Made by a program: the position numbers and the translations under genes. A model generated the notes under the pieces. The model saw only the letters and a program-made list of their open reading frames with translations. It searched no databases and was not told the DNA's origin. From a virus: a DNA stretch of 42,196 nucleotides. The stretch covers positions 1-42,196 of the IMG/VR virus record IMGVR_UViG_3300028590_000042. One strand, 5' to 3'. Of the stretch, positions 14,305-21,232 are shown one piece after another (within the stretch, counting starts at the first letter, position 1; each line of letters begins with the position of its first letter).

Positions 14305-15374
14305 GCTGCCCTCCTCGACTGAAAGTCTCCGAGATCTATAACGTTGTCAGCGGGAACCATATTTTCCAGGCTCAGAATGGCCTTTCTTTTGATCTCCGTT
14401 CCTCGCTTATAACGATGAACGCAACGCAGTCCGACGTGGCCTAAGAGGTCCGCGATCGTCTTGTCGTCGAATCCATTCTCATGAAGGCGAGTGCCGAAGG
14501 TCCGGCGCAGATCGAAGATCGTGAGCTTCAATCCGAACTTCGATGAGGCGTTCCGGATCGAGTTATTGATCGACGTGAGCTTGCGGCCGGTCCGATAGCT
14601 CGGGAAGAAGAGATCGCCTTCATCATCCAGCCGCGAGAGCAGCATCGTCCGCAGCCTCGGGAGAAGCGGGATGCTGACGCGCCGTTTCGTCTTACCCTGG
14701 ACGAGGAATATCTCGTCAGTGCGGAAGTCGACCTGGTCCTTGCTGAGCCCGAAGAGATCCGTCTGCCTCAAGCCGGTGTAAAGGGCCGTCGTGCATAGAT
14801 CACGCTGCAGCTTGTACATCGACCAGAGGAAATCTTCCTCGTACTCGAGCGGAAGGATCGCATTCTGGACGTTGTCGAACTTGGGCATATCGACGCGTGA
14901 GACGGGATTGTAACGCACCAGATCGTTCTTCAACGCAAGGCTGAAGATCTTCGAGATGATAGACATCTCTCGATGGATCGTCGCCGGCTTGCGGACCGTG
15001 CCGTGATGAGTTCGCGTCTCCATCCTCAGCTGCTTGAACTGCTCGACATCAGCAGGCTTGATCTCGTCGAGCGCCCGATTTCCGAAGAACGGCATGGCCG
15101 CCTTACAGATCACGATCGCTTTCTCGAGAGCCTGCTCGGAGTTATTCGCCTTGACGTAGGGGAAATAGACGTCTTCGACGAATCGCTCCCACAGCACGGA
15201 TTCCTTTTCCTCGGGCAAGTGAGCGGCGAAAAAGATATCGTGCTTCCATTTCGTTTCCAGTACCTCGGCCTCTTTCCGGGTCGCCCCCTCGGGAAGCCTT
15301 TTCTTGTAAAGCTGACCGTCACGCTCGAACTGGATGTAGAGCCTGCCGGACCTGTTGTCGTGGTAACAAGGCAT
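14301..15374 (-). CDS. int: Tyrosine integrase
   Basis: The 357-residue site-specific recombinase joins attP to the host tRNA-Ala gene. Residues 1-55 form the arm-binding domain, about 60-165 the core-binding SAM-like domain, and about 170-340 the catalytic domain. Visible catalytic residues are Arg in ALYTGLRQTDL, Lys in GKTKRR, Arg in FDLRRTF, His in LLGHVG and Tyr in CVHRYKRG. The usual His of the HxxR box is Phe, a tolerated but uncommon change. It lies next to the putative attP with excisionase-like gene upstream. Confidence 0.95.
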   Translation of the reverse strand: MPCYHDNRSGRLYIQFERDGQLYKKRLPEGATRKEAEVLETKWKHDIFFAAHLPEEKESVLWERFVEDVYFPYVKANNSEQALEKAIVICKAAMPFFGNRALDEIKPADVEQFKQLRMETRTHHGTVRKPATIHREMSIISKIFSLALKNDLVRYNPVSRVDMPKFDNVQNAILPLEYEEDFLWSMYKLQRDLCTTALYTGLRQTDLFGLSKDQVDFRTDEIFLVQGKTKRRVSIPLLPRLRTMLLSRLDDEGDLFFPSYRTGRKLTSINNSIRNASSKFGLKLTIFDLRRTFGTRLHENGFDDKTIADLLGHVGLRCVHRYKRGTEIKRKAILSLENMVPADNVIDLGDFQSRRAA

Positions 15375-15418
15375 AAAGTGATTTCTCCTAAATGCCCGAA
15401 CATTGCCGTTCGGAGATT

Positions 15419-15685
15419 TTAGTTGCCGGAGAGGATCCCTGCAAACTCAGAGCGTTGGACCGGTGCAGGGACGGGAACTCGTCGCTTTCTGAGCGGTACC
15501 GGATCGACGGCGGCATCGGCCGTTGAGCTCTCGAGGAATGCGATCACCTTCTCGGGATCGAACCGCATCTTCGTACCGACAATGATGTGCGGGACATTTG
15601 TCTTCTTCGTCATTCTGATGAGCGTCCTGCCGCTGCAGCCCAGCAGCTTGGCCATCTCGTCAGCTGTGAGATATTTCTTGGTCAT
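15419..15685 (-). CDS. xis: Excisionase-like HTH protein
   Basis: This 88-residue protein begins with a MerR/excisionase-type winged HTH (YLTADEMAKLLGCSGRTLIRM, followed by a VPHIIVGTKMRFDPEKVIAFLE wing and helix). The C-terminal 35 residues are Pro/Arg-rich and probably disordered. It starts in the stop of the gene before it and lies 44 bases before integrase. Such proteins bend att DNA and direct excision; a plain transcription regulator is the alternative. Confidence 0.8.
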   Translation of the reverse strand: MTKKYLTADEMAKLLGCSGRTLIRMTKKTNVPHIIVGTKMRFDPEKVIAFLESSTADAAVDPVPLRKRRVPVPAPVQRSEFAGILSGN

Positions 15686-15957
15686 TACAGTATCTGTTTC
15701 CTTCGTTCGTAAGCAGCTTTTGCGGTCGGGTAGTGCTCCATGCAGAAATCGATGCCTTTCGTTACACCGTGGCGGACATGTTCGGCGCAGAGATGCCGAT
15801 CACAGGTCGCGACGGGCTTTCGGTCGCGGAGCAGTACTGGAAAGTCGCATTGGAATTCCGAAGCCCTGCGACACTTGTAGAAGCACCGAGGCCCTCGCCG
15901 GCCGCGCCTGCAGAGTATCGCTGTCGTGCCTTCGATCTGTACTGTCTCGCAGGGCAT
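15685..15957 (-). CDS. Cys/His-rich small protein
   Basis: The 90-residue product has many potential zinc ligands, including CRRGRRGPRCFYKC, FQCDFPV and CDRHLCAEH, and a CMEH near the C-terminus. The pattern suggests two treble-clef or B-box-like sites. The ATG at 15957 follows the previous stop directly; an upstream extension in the same frame is low-complexity and overlaps another gene. The function is not recognised; nucleic-acid or protein binding is likely. Confidence 0.72.
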   Translation of the reverse strand: MPCETVQIEGTTAILCRRGRRGPRCFYKCRRASEFQCDFPVLLRDRKPVATCDRHLCAEHVRHGVTKGIDFCMEHYPTAKAAYERRKQIL

Positions 15958-15958
15958 G

Positions 15959-16246
15959 TTATTTCTTCCTAAACTCCTTCGCCGACGGGCAGACAACGAA
16001 ATGTGAGACGTAGAGCGACTTGCGGTTTCGCTCAGCGATTTGGCGCTCATTGCCGGTCGCAAAGCGGTACTGCGTTCGCTCCGGGTTGACGACAAGGTTG
16101 CCGTCCTTCGGCCGCGGTAGAGCGTCGATCGGATTGGGCTTGGCATCGGGAACCGGTGTCAACGTTCCGGCGACAAAGTCTTTCTTGACTTGGGTCGCCC
16201 ACCAGATCTCGGCTCCGCAGCGGCTACACACCGAAGACGACGGCAT
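15959..16246 (-). CDS. Zinc-ribbon phage protein
   Basis: This 95-residue protein starts with CSRCGAEIWWAT, a half zinc ribbon, followed by a Pro-rich linker with PVPDAKPNPIDALP. It ends with YVSHFVVCPSA, giving a third Cys and a His. This layout occurs in many small phage proteins of unknown role that begin with a zinc knuckle and end in a SHF-x-x-CP motif. It overlaps the gene before it by 23 bases. Confidence 0.72.
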   Translation of the reverse strand: MPSSSVCSRCGAEIWWATQVKKDFVAGTLTPVPDAKPNPIDALPRPKDGNLVVNPERTQYRFATGNERQIAERNRKSLYVSHFVVCPSAKEFRKK

Positions 16247-16412
16247 CGATATCCTCCGCGTTTGCTCTAAGCCATTCCTCGATCGACATCAAAAGGTCGA
16301 CGGCTTGCGAGAAGAGTGCTGTATCGTCAGCCCGCCATTCCTTGATCAGCTCTGCGAGCTGCGATGCGTTCTGATCACTCAGGTCAAGTTGATATTTCGT
16401 TTCGTATGCCAT
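16224..16412 (-). CDS. Small acidic helical protein
   Basis: This 62-residue, mostly helical acidic protein (LSDQNASQLAELIKEW, followed by a Leu-rich second helix) lies six bases after the gene at 16419. Small acidic helical proteins near phage regulators can act as DNA mimics or inhibitors, but no evidence identifies this one. Confidence 0.6.
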   Translation of the reverse strand: MAYETKYQLDLSDQNASQLAELIKEWRADDTALFSQAVDLLMSIEEWLRANAEDIDAVVFGV

Positions 16413-16418
16413 ATTTCC

Positions 16419-16754
16419 TCACGCCAAAACAACACCCTCGACGAGTTCCTCGATCGACACCGGGCCCTCGAGGAACTTCATCGATTCCTCAGCCCGCTTG
16501 ATCTTCCTGATCACGTCGCGACCGAGAATGATCTCGCCGCGCTCGCTCCACCAGTCGATGTTGACCTCGCAGAAGTTAGGGCACGCGAGCGGCTGGTTAT
16601 TGAGATCGCGGACGGAGACGAAGTTGAACTTGCCGCCGGTCCAAAAGCCGGTCACTTCGTAATGCGAGTTCTGTTCCGCCTTCGTCTTTACTCGAAAGCG
16701 GTCGCCGATCCTGAGATCGCCGATCGAGATCTTGCTCGGGTGTCGTTTTGGCAT
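16419..16754 (-). CDS. Hypothetical protein with small beta domain
   Basis: The 111-residue product has an N-terminal beta region (about 10-60; the strand with IGDLRIGDRFRVKTK resembles a small barrel) and a C-terminal helix (IRKIKRAEESMKFLE). AGAGG lies seven bases before the ATG. A terminator-like hairpin lies just upstream (16776-16813), so this gene starts a new message or depends on read-through. Confidence 0.65.
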   Translation of the reverse strand: MPKRHPSKISIGDLRIGDRFRVKTKAEQNSHYEVTGFWTGGKFNFVSVRDLNNQPLACPNFCEVNIDWWSERGEIILGRDVIRKIKRAEESMKFLEGPVSIEELVEGVVLA

Positions 16755-16775
16755 TTGCCTCTGAAACGAGGCCGG

Positions 16776-16813
16776 AAAATAAAAAGACCTGAGCCAACTG
16801 AATGGTTCAGGTC
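16776..16813 (-). terminator. Intrinsic terminator of the STAS/GHKL operon
   Basis: On the minus strand GACCTGAACCA pairs with TGGCTCAGGTC (11 pairs with one wobble; 16786-16813), followed by TTTTTATTTT. It lies 85 bases after the stop of the membrane protein gene and separates that operon from the integrase side. Confidence 0.85.
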
Positions 16814-16816
16814 CTT

Positions 16817-16890
16817 AGAAACTTGAAGGTTTCTCAGCGGTGCTGAGGATTGGTCGCAGGGTCAGATTAAGTCAGATCGACAGATCTGTC
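16817..16890. other. Cluster of short hairpins between operons
   Basis: After the terminator stem come AGAAAC/GTTTCT (16817-16834), CTCAGC/GCTGAG (16833-16847) and the perfect palindrome GACAGATCTGTC (16879-16890). No gene fits here. The region may be the leader or end of a small RNA, or hold protein-binding sites. Confidence 0.45.
16837..16858 (+). repeat. 22-base direct repeat, copy A
   Basis: This 22-base segment is repeated at 20791-20812 with one change (C at 16843, T in copy B). The shared core is TGAGGATTGGTCGCA. Both copies lie in non-coding DNA at the borders of the lysogeny block. Confidence 0.7.
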
Positions 16891-16898
16891 AAGAACCT

Positions 16899-17471
16899 TC
16901 ACAGCCTGTTCAGTCTAACAATTAGCTCGTAAGTCTCTTTAGTGATTTTGCGATAGTATTCTTCGTGTTTTGCGCTGTGCCAAGCGGAGTAGGTTTTATC
17001 AGGGTCATCCGTCAGCGTTTGCTTATAGATCACGACGTTGAGCAGAAGCTCGTCGCACTTGGCGTCGAATTGTTGATAGCCTAGGCATTCCAGTAGGTCT
17101 TTTGTCGCGGTCAGATTGTTAGAGATGAGACGCAAAAGCGGTATGATGCGGTCTTTGATCGACCCGCTTGGTAGCTGGGACAATTGACAGGTCCGGAATT
17201 CAGTCTTGATCTCCCGCAGGCATCGAAGGGAATCGGTCAACGACCCGATGAGCATGTCCTGTTCAACCCGGGAACTCGCGACGCTCTTTTGAAAGGTGCG
17301 TTGTAGAATGAGCCCAATTACGAGTGCAGAGAAAAGCTCGACGACTGAGTCCCATCCGAGCTTATTATCCCATTCAGGCACGACAGCCGAGCCGGCCAAA
17401 GCGCGCGAAATCACTATTCCCAAAATGAGTCCCGCGACGAAGAAGAGTACGATTTTCAGAGATTCCCTCAT
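16899..17471 (-). CDS. Two-helix membrane protein, third gene of the STAS/GHKL operon
   Basis: The 190-residue product has two hydrophobic segments (about 7-30, IVLFFVAGLILGIVI, and about 42-60, VVELFSALVIGLIL) and then about 130 helical, soluble residues. Both ends are probably cytoplasmic. The ATG overlaps the stop of the DUF4325 gene by four bases, so the two are translationally coupled. In defence-like modules such proteins often act as membrane effectors; here this is an inference from context. No enzyme motif is visible. Confidence 0.72.
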   Translation of the reverse strand: MRESLKIVLFFVAGLILGIVISRALAGSAVVPEWDNKLGWDSVVELFSALVIGLILQRTFQKSVASSRVEQDMLIGSLTDSLRCLREIKTEFRTCQLSQLPSGSIKDRIIPLLRLISNNLTATKDLLECLGYQQFDAKCDELLLNVVIYKQTLTDDPDKTYSAWHSAKHEEYYRKITKETYELIVRLNRL

Positions 17472-17809
17472 CGAGAGCTCTGTCGCATGTAAATCTTGAT
17501 TTCTGTTTCGAGATAGGGCTCGTCTGTAGTGATCAGGACCAATGAGGCAACGACGCGGTCGTAACCGAACTCTCTGCCGAGTTCGCCGAAAGATCCATCC
17601 AGAAACGCCGTGCTGTAGCCCTCCGTGCCATCGAGATCGACAACTAGTTTCTGTTTAGCTTTTTCAGCGGCGAGGAACTGAGGTTTCAGCAGTGTCTCGA
17701 GAAACTCTTGACCAGATTTTTGGCCTTGCCACTCGTAACGCGGTCCAGGAGTTTTAGCGAACTGCTTCGAAATGGAAATTGTTAGTGGTGTGCTCACGGT
17801 TCCAACCAT
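17468..17809 (-). CDS. STAS-like DUF4325 protein
   Basis: The 113-residue product matches the STAS-like DUF4325 pattern: an N-terminal strand, FAKTPGPRYEWQGQKSG at about 18-33, and the core VVDLDGTEGYSTAFLDGSFG at 56-75. STAS domains are partners of GHKL kinases in sigma-factor partner switching, and the preceding gene is a GHKL ATPase whose stop overlaps this start (TGATG). Ser66/Thr67 are candidates for phosphorylation. A GTG one codon earlier is an alternative start. Confidence 0.82.
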   Translation of the reverse strand: MVGTVSTPLTISISKQFAKTPGPRYEWQGQKSGQEFLETLLKPQFLAAEKAKQKLVVDLDGTEGYSTAFLDGSFGELGREFGYDRVVASLVLITTDEPYLETEIKIYMRQSSR

Positions 17810-18822
17810 CACGGTTTTCGCACCTCCCAGTAGAAAAATGTTCCTCGAAAAGGCTTGGGAAGCTCTCGATACAATCCCTGATCAAAATCAATATATACGT
17901 TATTCGTGATTACAATCAATGCCGAAAATTGACCGCGTGATCGGGCTCTGAAGATAGCCGGCAGACCGTTGCCGCGATTTGAGAGTCCGGTGCTGGATAG
18001 AACCGCGCCCTCGAAGACCGCCTTGAGAAGATCCGGGTTGGTCTGGTATTTTTTGAGAAGTTTCAATTGATTGAGCCAGTTAATTTTAAGATGTTCCGCT
18101 ATTCCCACTCCGTTATCAAGCACACTGAAATAGGCTACCTTCGGATTACCTTCACAAAATACGGTCGCCCACCACGCCTCATGAAGTTTGCGATCCCTTT
18201 TCCCACTGGCATGAAAGGTCGTATTGTCCACGCACTCTGACAAGATTCGTTGGACGTCCCGAAGTTGCTTCTTGCGTCCGAAGACCTCTTTTGTTGCAAA
18301 TGCAATTAGCTCATTAGCCTTACTCGTATCGGCCTCCAAGCTCCATTTATTCCGAATCCGCCCGTGTTTCGCTGGCACTACGTCTTGTAAGCCGGCAAAC
18401 TGTTCCCGAATCCCCGATTCTCGCAGTCGGGCCGCTACTTTCGAGCTCTCCTCCGGAAGTTTGACGAATGCTTCGACGTTATTTGCAACGCGAGGGTCCT
18501 GAATGACCGAAAGCATCGCTATAAGCGCGTCGTTGGTTATCTCCACCACCTCGCTAAGGTCAACCAAAACAGATTGTTTAAGATCTAATGCCACCCGCAG
18601 TCGATCCAAGAATATGATCATGCCTTCGGTGTTGTTGATGAAAGAAAAGTTCGGCGGGGCCGGAATCGCGAGGCTTCGGGATCGGACGAGCTTTTCTTTT
18701 GTTTTTAGCCGGCCTTTTCGAAAGGTCGATTCGCGGCGCTTACGGTGGTTTAGGTAGAGGTATCTTCTATGTGCCCGTTCCTGGCTCTTTCTATACCGTG
18801 GGAAATTGCGGATCTTTCGCAT
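17809..18822 (-). CDS. STAS-GHKL ATPase (HATPase) protein
   Basis: The 337-residue product has a basic N-terminus (1-50), a STAS-like region (about 65-130, with VLVDLSEVVEITNDALIAM) and a C-terminal GHKL ATP-binding domain. The N box is ILSECVDNTTFH (Glu196, Asn200, His204), the G1 box DNGVGI (236-241) and the G2 box RGNGL (283-287). There is no histidine-kinase dimerisation domain. It starts directly after the stop of the 67-residue gene and is coupled to the DUF4325 gene. The family resembles anti-sigma or partner-switch kinases, or ATPases of mobile-element defence modules. The substrate is unknown. Confidence 0.85.
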   Translation of the reverse strand: MRKIRNFPRYRKSQERAHRRYLYLNHRKRRESTFRKGRLKTKEKLVRSRSLAIPAPPNFSFINNTEGMIIFLDRLRVALDLKQSVLVDLSEVVEITNDALIAMLSVIQDPRVANNVEAFVKLPEESSKVAARLRESGIREQFAGLQDVVPAKHGRIRNKWSLEADTSKANELIAFATKEVFGRKKQLRDVQRILSECVDNTTFHASGKRDRKLHEAWWATVFCEGNPKVAYFSVLDNGVGIAEHLKINWLNQLKLLKKYQTNPDLLKAVFEGAVLSSTGLSNRGNGLPAIFRARSRGQFSALIVITNNVYIDFDQGLYRELPKPFRGTFFYWEVRKP

Positions 18823-19026
18823 TTAGTCCGCGACAAAACCGGGCTCGCCATCAGCGAACACATAAATCAATTCACCGCGGGTCGGATCCATTTCGTCCTG
18901 AGCCTGGCCGATCGCGGCGGCGAGCTGGTGCGGCGTCGGGTTTGGAACGCCGGCAAGGATTTCGGCGAGGCGATTATGAAAAGCCTCGGCCCGCTCATCG
19001 GCGATGCGTTCTTGTTCGAAACTCAT
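18823..19026 (-). CDS. Small acidic protein linking protease and GHKL genes
   Basis: This 67-residue acidic protein has a helical N-terminus and the segment PTPHQLAAAIGQAQDEMDP. Its ATG overlaps the stop of the protease gene (TAATG) and its TAA is followed at once by the ATG of the GHKL gene, so it is fixed in the same message. The role is unknown. Confidence 0.7.
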   Translation of the reverse strand: MSFEQERIADERAEAFHNRLAEILAGVPNPTPHQLAAAIGQAQDEMDPTRGELIYVFADGEPGFVAD

Positions 19027-19484
19027 TACATTCGATAATCCTTCCGCACGGCGATTCGGTCCATGCAGAGGTTGAGCAGCGTCGGGTTATCCGCAACGTA
19101 CTCTTCACGCGAGAGCCTCTCAACCTCGGGCCATGGCAGCATCGCGACCAGGGCGAACGCATCCGCAAAGCGTTCACGCTCGTCGATCTCACCATCCTTT
19201 CCGCGGTAAAAGACGTAGTTCTTGTTATGCGTCGGCGCGTCGAAGAGATAGTGGCAGAATTCGTGCAAGGCAGTATGCAGCCAGCGATCGCCGTCAAGCC
19301 GGTTGTTGACGATGATGTAATACCGGCCGCGCTTGCGTTCGTGATAACCGTCGACCATCAGCGGCATCGATTTGACGATGATCCCGAGGCGTTTGCACGT
19401 TCGCCAGAAATCCTCCTCGGTGACGGGTGAGCGGTTGAATCGAGGGAATACCTCGCGGATGCGCTTGAGAGAAAGTTGTTTCAT
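19026..19484 (-). CDS. ImmA/IrrE-type metallopeptidase
   Basis: The 152-residue product contains HEFCH at 74-78 within TALHEFCHYLFD, the zinc-binding motif of ImmA/IrrE peptidases, plus an acidic third-ligand region (EIDERERFADAFA, about 110-122). Proteins of this family cleave XRE repressors to induce mobile elements such as ICEBs1. Here a XRE repressor lies two genes upstream, so the repressor at 19888 is the likely substrate. Confidence 0.88.
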   Translation of the reverse strand: MKQLSLKRIREVFPRFNRSPVTEEDFWRTCKRLGIIVKSMPLMVDGYHERKRGRYYIIVNNRLDGDRWLHTALHEFCHYLFDAPTHNKNYVFYRGKDGEIDERERFADAFALVAMLPWPEVERLSREEYVADNPTLLNLCMDRIAVRKDYRM

Positions 19485-19535
19485 AGGAGATCAGGACCGC
19501 CCGGGGCCGCCGGGCCTGCTGCTTGTTTTGAGTTA

Positions 19536-19877
19536 TCAGTCGAGGGATGTTTGGCACACCCGGCATTCTAACGCCTTTTGAAAGTTCACCAATCCACAGT
19601 TAGGGCATTCGGTCGACCGCGGCTGATCCTTTCCGCAATAATGGCACACCTTCGCCGCGGCCTGAATCGTTTCGGCACAGTCGGGACATTTCTTTGTAGC
19701 CGCTTCCGAGCTGCTCGGCATTAAAAGGATCATCGGGAGTGCGACGATCGCCAGAGCAAAGCCGAACAATCCCCAAAGAGCGGGGCTGTAGCCTTTTTCG
19801 TTCGCAATGACCGCAGTAAGGATTCCTAAAGCGAGGGCGATGATCAAGGCAAGCAGTAAAGAAGCGGATTCAAACAT
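19536..19877 (-). CDS. Membrane protein with double zinc ribbon
   Basis: This 113-residue protein starts with two transmembrane helices (about 5-25 and 33-55) and continues with two zinc ribbons: CPDC...CHYC (about 65-82) and CPNC...CRVC (about 91-108). Such proteins are common but poorly characterised; membrane-bound zinc ribbons may recruit partners. It lies between the repressor and the protease in the prophage-expressed block, so it may be a lysogenic-conversion or superinfection-exclusion gene. Confidence 0.78.
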   Translation of the reverse strand: MFESASLLLALIIALALGILTAVIANEKGYSPALWGLFGFALAIVALPMILLMPSSSEAATKKCPDCAETIQAAAKVCHYCGKDQPRSTECPNCGLVNFQKALECRVCQTSLD

Positions 19878-19887
19878 AGGCCAGGGA

Positions 19888-20289
19888 TCACTCCGTATCC
19901 TCGGTTTCGTCGTCGATGTAGTCCGTATCGTGATCCTGTTCCGAGAGCGACTCGATCATTGCCTGCATAGCTCGTTTTACAGCTTGCTGGTTCTCCGGTG
20001 AGAGCTTCTCGAGTCCCTTGAAGAATCCAACGTCACCCGCATCATAGGCCGGCGTTGCCCAGCCCGATCGGATCAAAGCTTCATCTGCGTTCAATCCAAG
20101 AGATGAGGCCAAGGCGATCACCGTATCGCGTCGGGTGCCGGTCTGACCTGCTTCGATCCTGTAAATTGTTTGCCGGTCCACGCCAACCTTGTCCGCTACG
20201 CCGCCCTGCGATAAACGCAAAGCCTCCCGACGATCTCGCAGCCAAGAGCCGAATTCCTTTCTAACTTGTTCCACCGAAGGATTTTGCAT
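19888..20289 (-). CDS. XRE-family phage repressor
   Basis: The 133-residue product has an HTH-3 domain at about 15-70 (SQGGVADKVGVDRQTIYRIEAG) and a C-terminal acidic tail. It lacks the LexA/CI self-cleavage peptidase, which fits induction through the ImmA-like protease. The ATG at 20289 is chosen because the domain starts soon after it; in-frame starts at 20346 and 20367 would give longer proteins. No Shine-Dalgarno sequence is visible, so the message may be leaderless. It is divergent from the Cro-like gene. Confidence 0.85.
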   Translation of the reverse strand: MQNPSVEQVRKEFGSWLRDRREALRLSQGGVADKVGVDRQTIYRIEAGQTGTRRDTVIALASSLGLNADEALIRSGWATPAYDAGDVGFFKGLEKLSPENQQAVKRAMQAMIESLSEQDHDTDYIDDETEDTE

Positions 20290-20342
20290 CGATGCAACAT
20301 TTGTAACAAATGATGTTTCGACATTTCCAGATACTTGTATCG

Positions 20343-20388
20343 ACATTAGGTGTTGACATTGCGACATGGTTTGTTTATCCTGTCCGCC
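20343..20388 (+). promoter_or_regulatory. Cro-like gene promoter with overlapping operator
   Basis: TTGACA (20353-20358), a 17-base spacer and TATCCT (20376-20381) form a strong sigma-70 promoter. The start site falls at or next to the ATG at 20389, so the message is probably leaderless. ACATTAGGTGT (20343-20353) overlaps the -35 box; nearly the same operator-box unit recurs at 20628-20643. Further ATGT/ACAT half sites lie in 20285-20335 on the repressor side. Confidence 0.72.
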
Positions 20389-20616
20389 ATGGATTCAAGA
20401 CACTACGATCCCGCCAAGCTGATCGCCGCCCGGGAAGGGGACGGCAAGTCCCAAGAAGAGATCGCTAAAGCACTCAACGTCAATAGACAGACCATTTACC
20501 GAGCAGAGGCAGGCAAGAATGCATCCTTCGAATTGCTCGCGTCCTATTGCGCCATTTATGCGATCCCGGTGACCGACGTTATCAACCCGTTTCCCGAGCT
20601 TGCGACGACGGCGTGA
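20389..20616 (+). CDS. Cro-like XRE regulator
   Basis: The 75-residue product is a single HTH domain with KSQEEIAKALNVNRQTIYRAEAG as the DNA-reading unit (residues about 20-43). It is transcribed away from the repressor. The ATG at 20389 sits at the predicted start of transcription, so translation is likely leaderless. It should bind the shared operators and favour lytic growth. Confidence 0.85.
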   Translation: MDSRHYDPAKLIAAREGDGKSQEEIAKALNVNRQTIYRAEAGKNASFELLASYCAIYAIPVTDVINPFPELATTA

Positions 20617-20667
20617 CATTGAATGTAACATTAGATGTTGACAAGATGTGACATCGTATGGTACATT
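20616..20667 (+). promoter_or_regulatory. Early promoter with three operators
   Basis: Three 11-base palindromes, ACATTGAATGT (20616-20626), ACATTAGATGT (20628-20638) and GATGTGACATC (20645-20655), flank and overlap TTGACA (20638-20643). TACATT (20662-20667) is a fitting -10 box at an 18-base spacing. The unit resembles the Cro promoter, so one repressor can close both. It drives the operon starting at 20861. Confidence 0.75.
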
Positions 20668-20743
20668 TCAAACATCAGGTCGATCCGAGGAGTGAACCTC
20701 AGAGAAAAGAACACATCGGCTGAACAAAAGTTCGAACAAGGGA

Positions 20744-20760
20744 AGAGGCTCCGAGGAGCC
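20744..20760 (+). other. Leader hairpin of the early operon
   Basis: AGGCTCC-GA-GGAGCCT forms a tight perfect stem. It has no T-run. It lies in the leader between the early promoter and the first early gene, where antitermination or RNA-stability elements are often found. The rest of 20668-20860 holds no gene that I can support. Confidence 0.45.
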
Positions 20761-20790
20761 TGATATTGACAACAAAACGGGTCCGGAAAG

Positions 20791-20812
20791 GCGGTGTTGA
20801 GGATTGGTCGCA
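20791..20812 (+). repeat. 22-base direct repeat, copy B
   Basis: This is the second copy of the segment at 16837-16858, with one change. It lies in the leader of the early operon, 49 bases before the ATG at 20861. Confidence 0.7.
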
Positions 20813-20860
20813 CATGACGCTTCATCGCTTTTCTTTCCCGGAATGCAGGAGAAAGAACAC

Positions 20861-21232
20861 ATGTCAGCAGATTCAGCCACAAAGGCCGCAGCTACACTCA
20901 CCGACGCTCAGCTCGACTACTCGGTCCTCGAGCGTGAGCTTGCCAAGCAGGAGCTCAACATCAAGCCGCTACGCGAGGCCCTGAATGATGCCAGGGACCG
21001 CGTGATCAATGAGAGCGGTATCAAGGTTTCGGGGCAGCCGATCTTCTTTCAGGACACATACGGCACCGTTCACCGTGTCGAGGCTCGCGAGTACGTGACG
21101 CTGCCCGTACATCCGTTCGGCATCTCGCACACGCGCCGCCCGGAACTCGGCGAAGTGAAGGGAAGTCTGAGCGAGAAGGCTGCGAAGGAAGCCGGATTCG
21201 AGCCGGTGATCCTCAAGGAGCAGGCGTCATGA
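20861..21232 (+). CDS. First early protein, unknown function
   Basis: This 123-residue protein begins after an AGGAG about ten bases upstream; an extension to 20804 would cross leader sequence and lacks a ribosome site. Its N-terminal half is helical (residues 10-50), the rest mixed, with a motif HPFGISHTRRPELGEVKG. It is coupled to the next gene by ATGA. It lies in the recombination/replication operon, but I recognise no family. Confidence 0.72.
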   Translation: MSADSATKAAATLTDAQLDYSVLERELAKQELNIKPLREALNDARDRVINESGIKVSGQPIFFQDTYGTVHRVEAREYVTLPVHPFGISHTRRPELGEVKGSLSEKAAKEAGFEPVILKEQAS

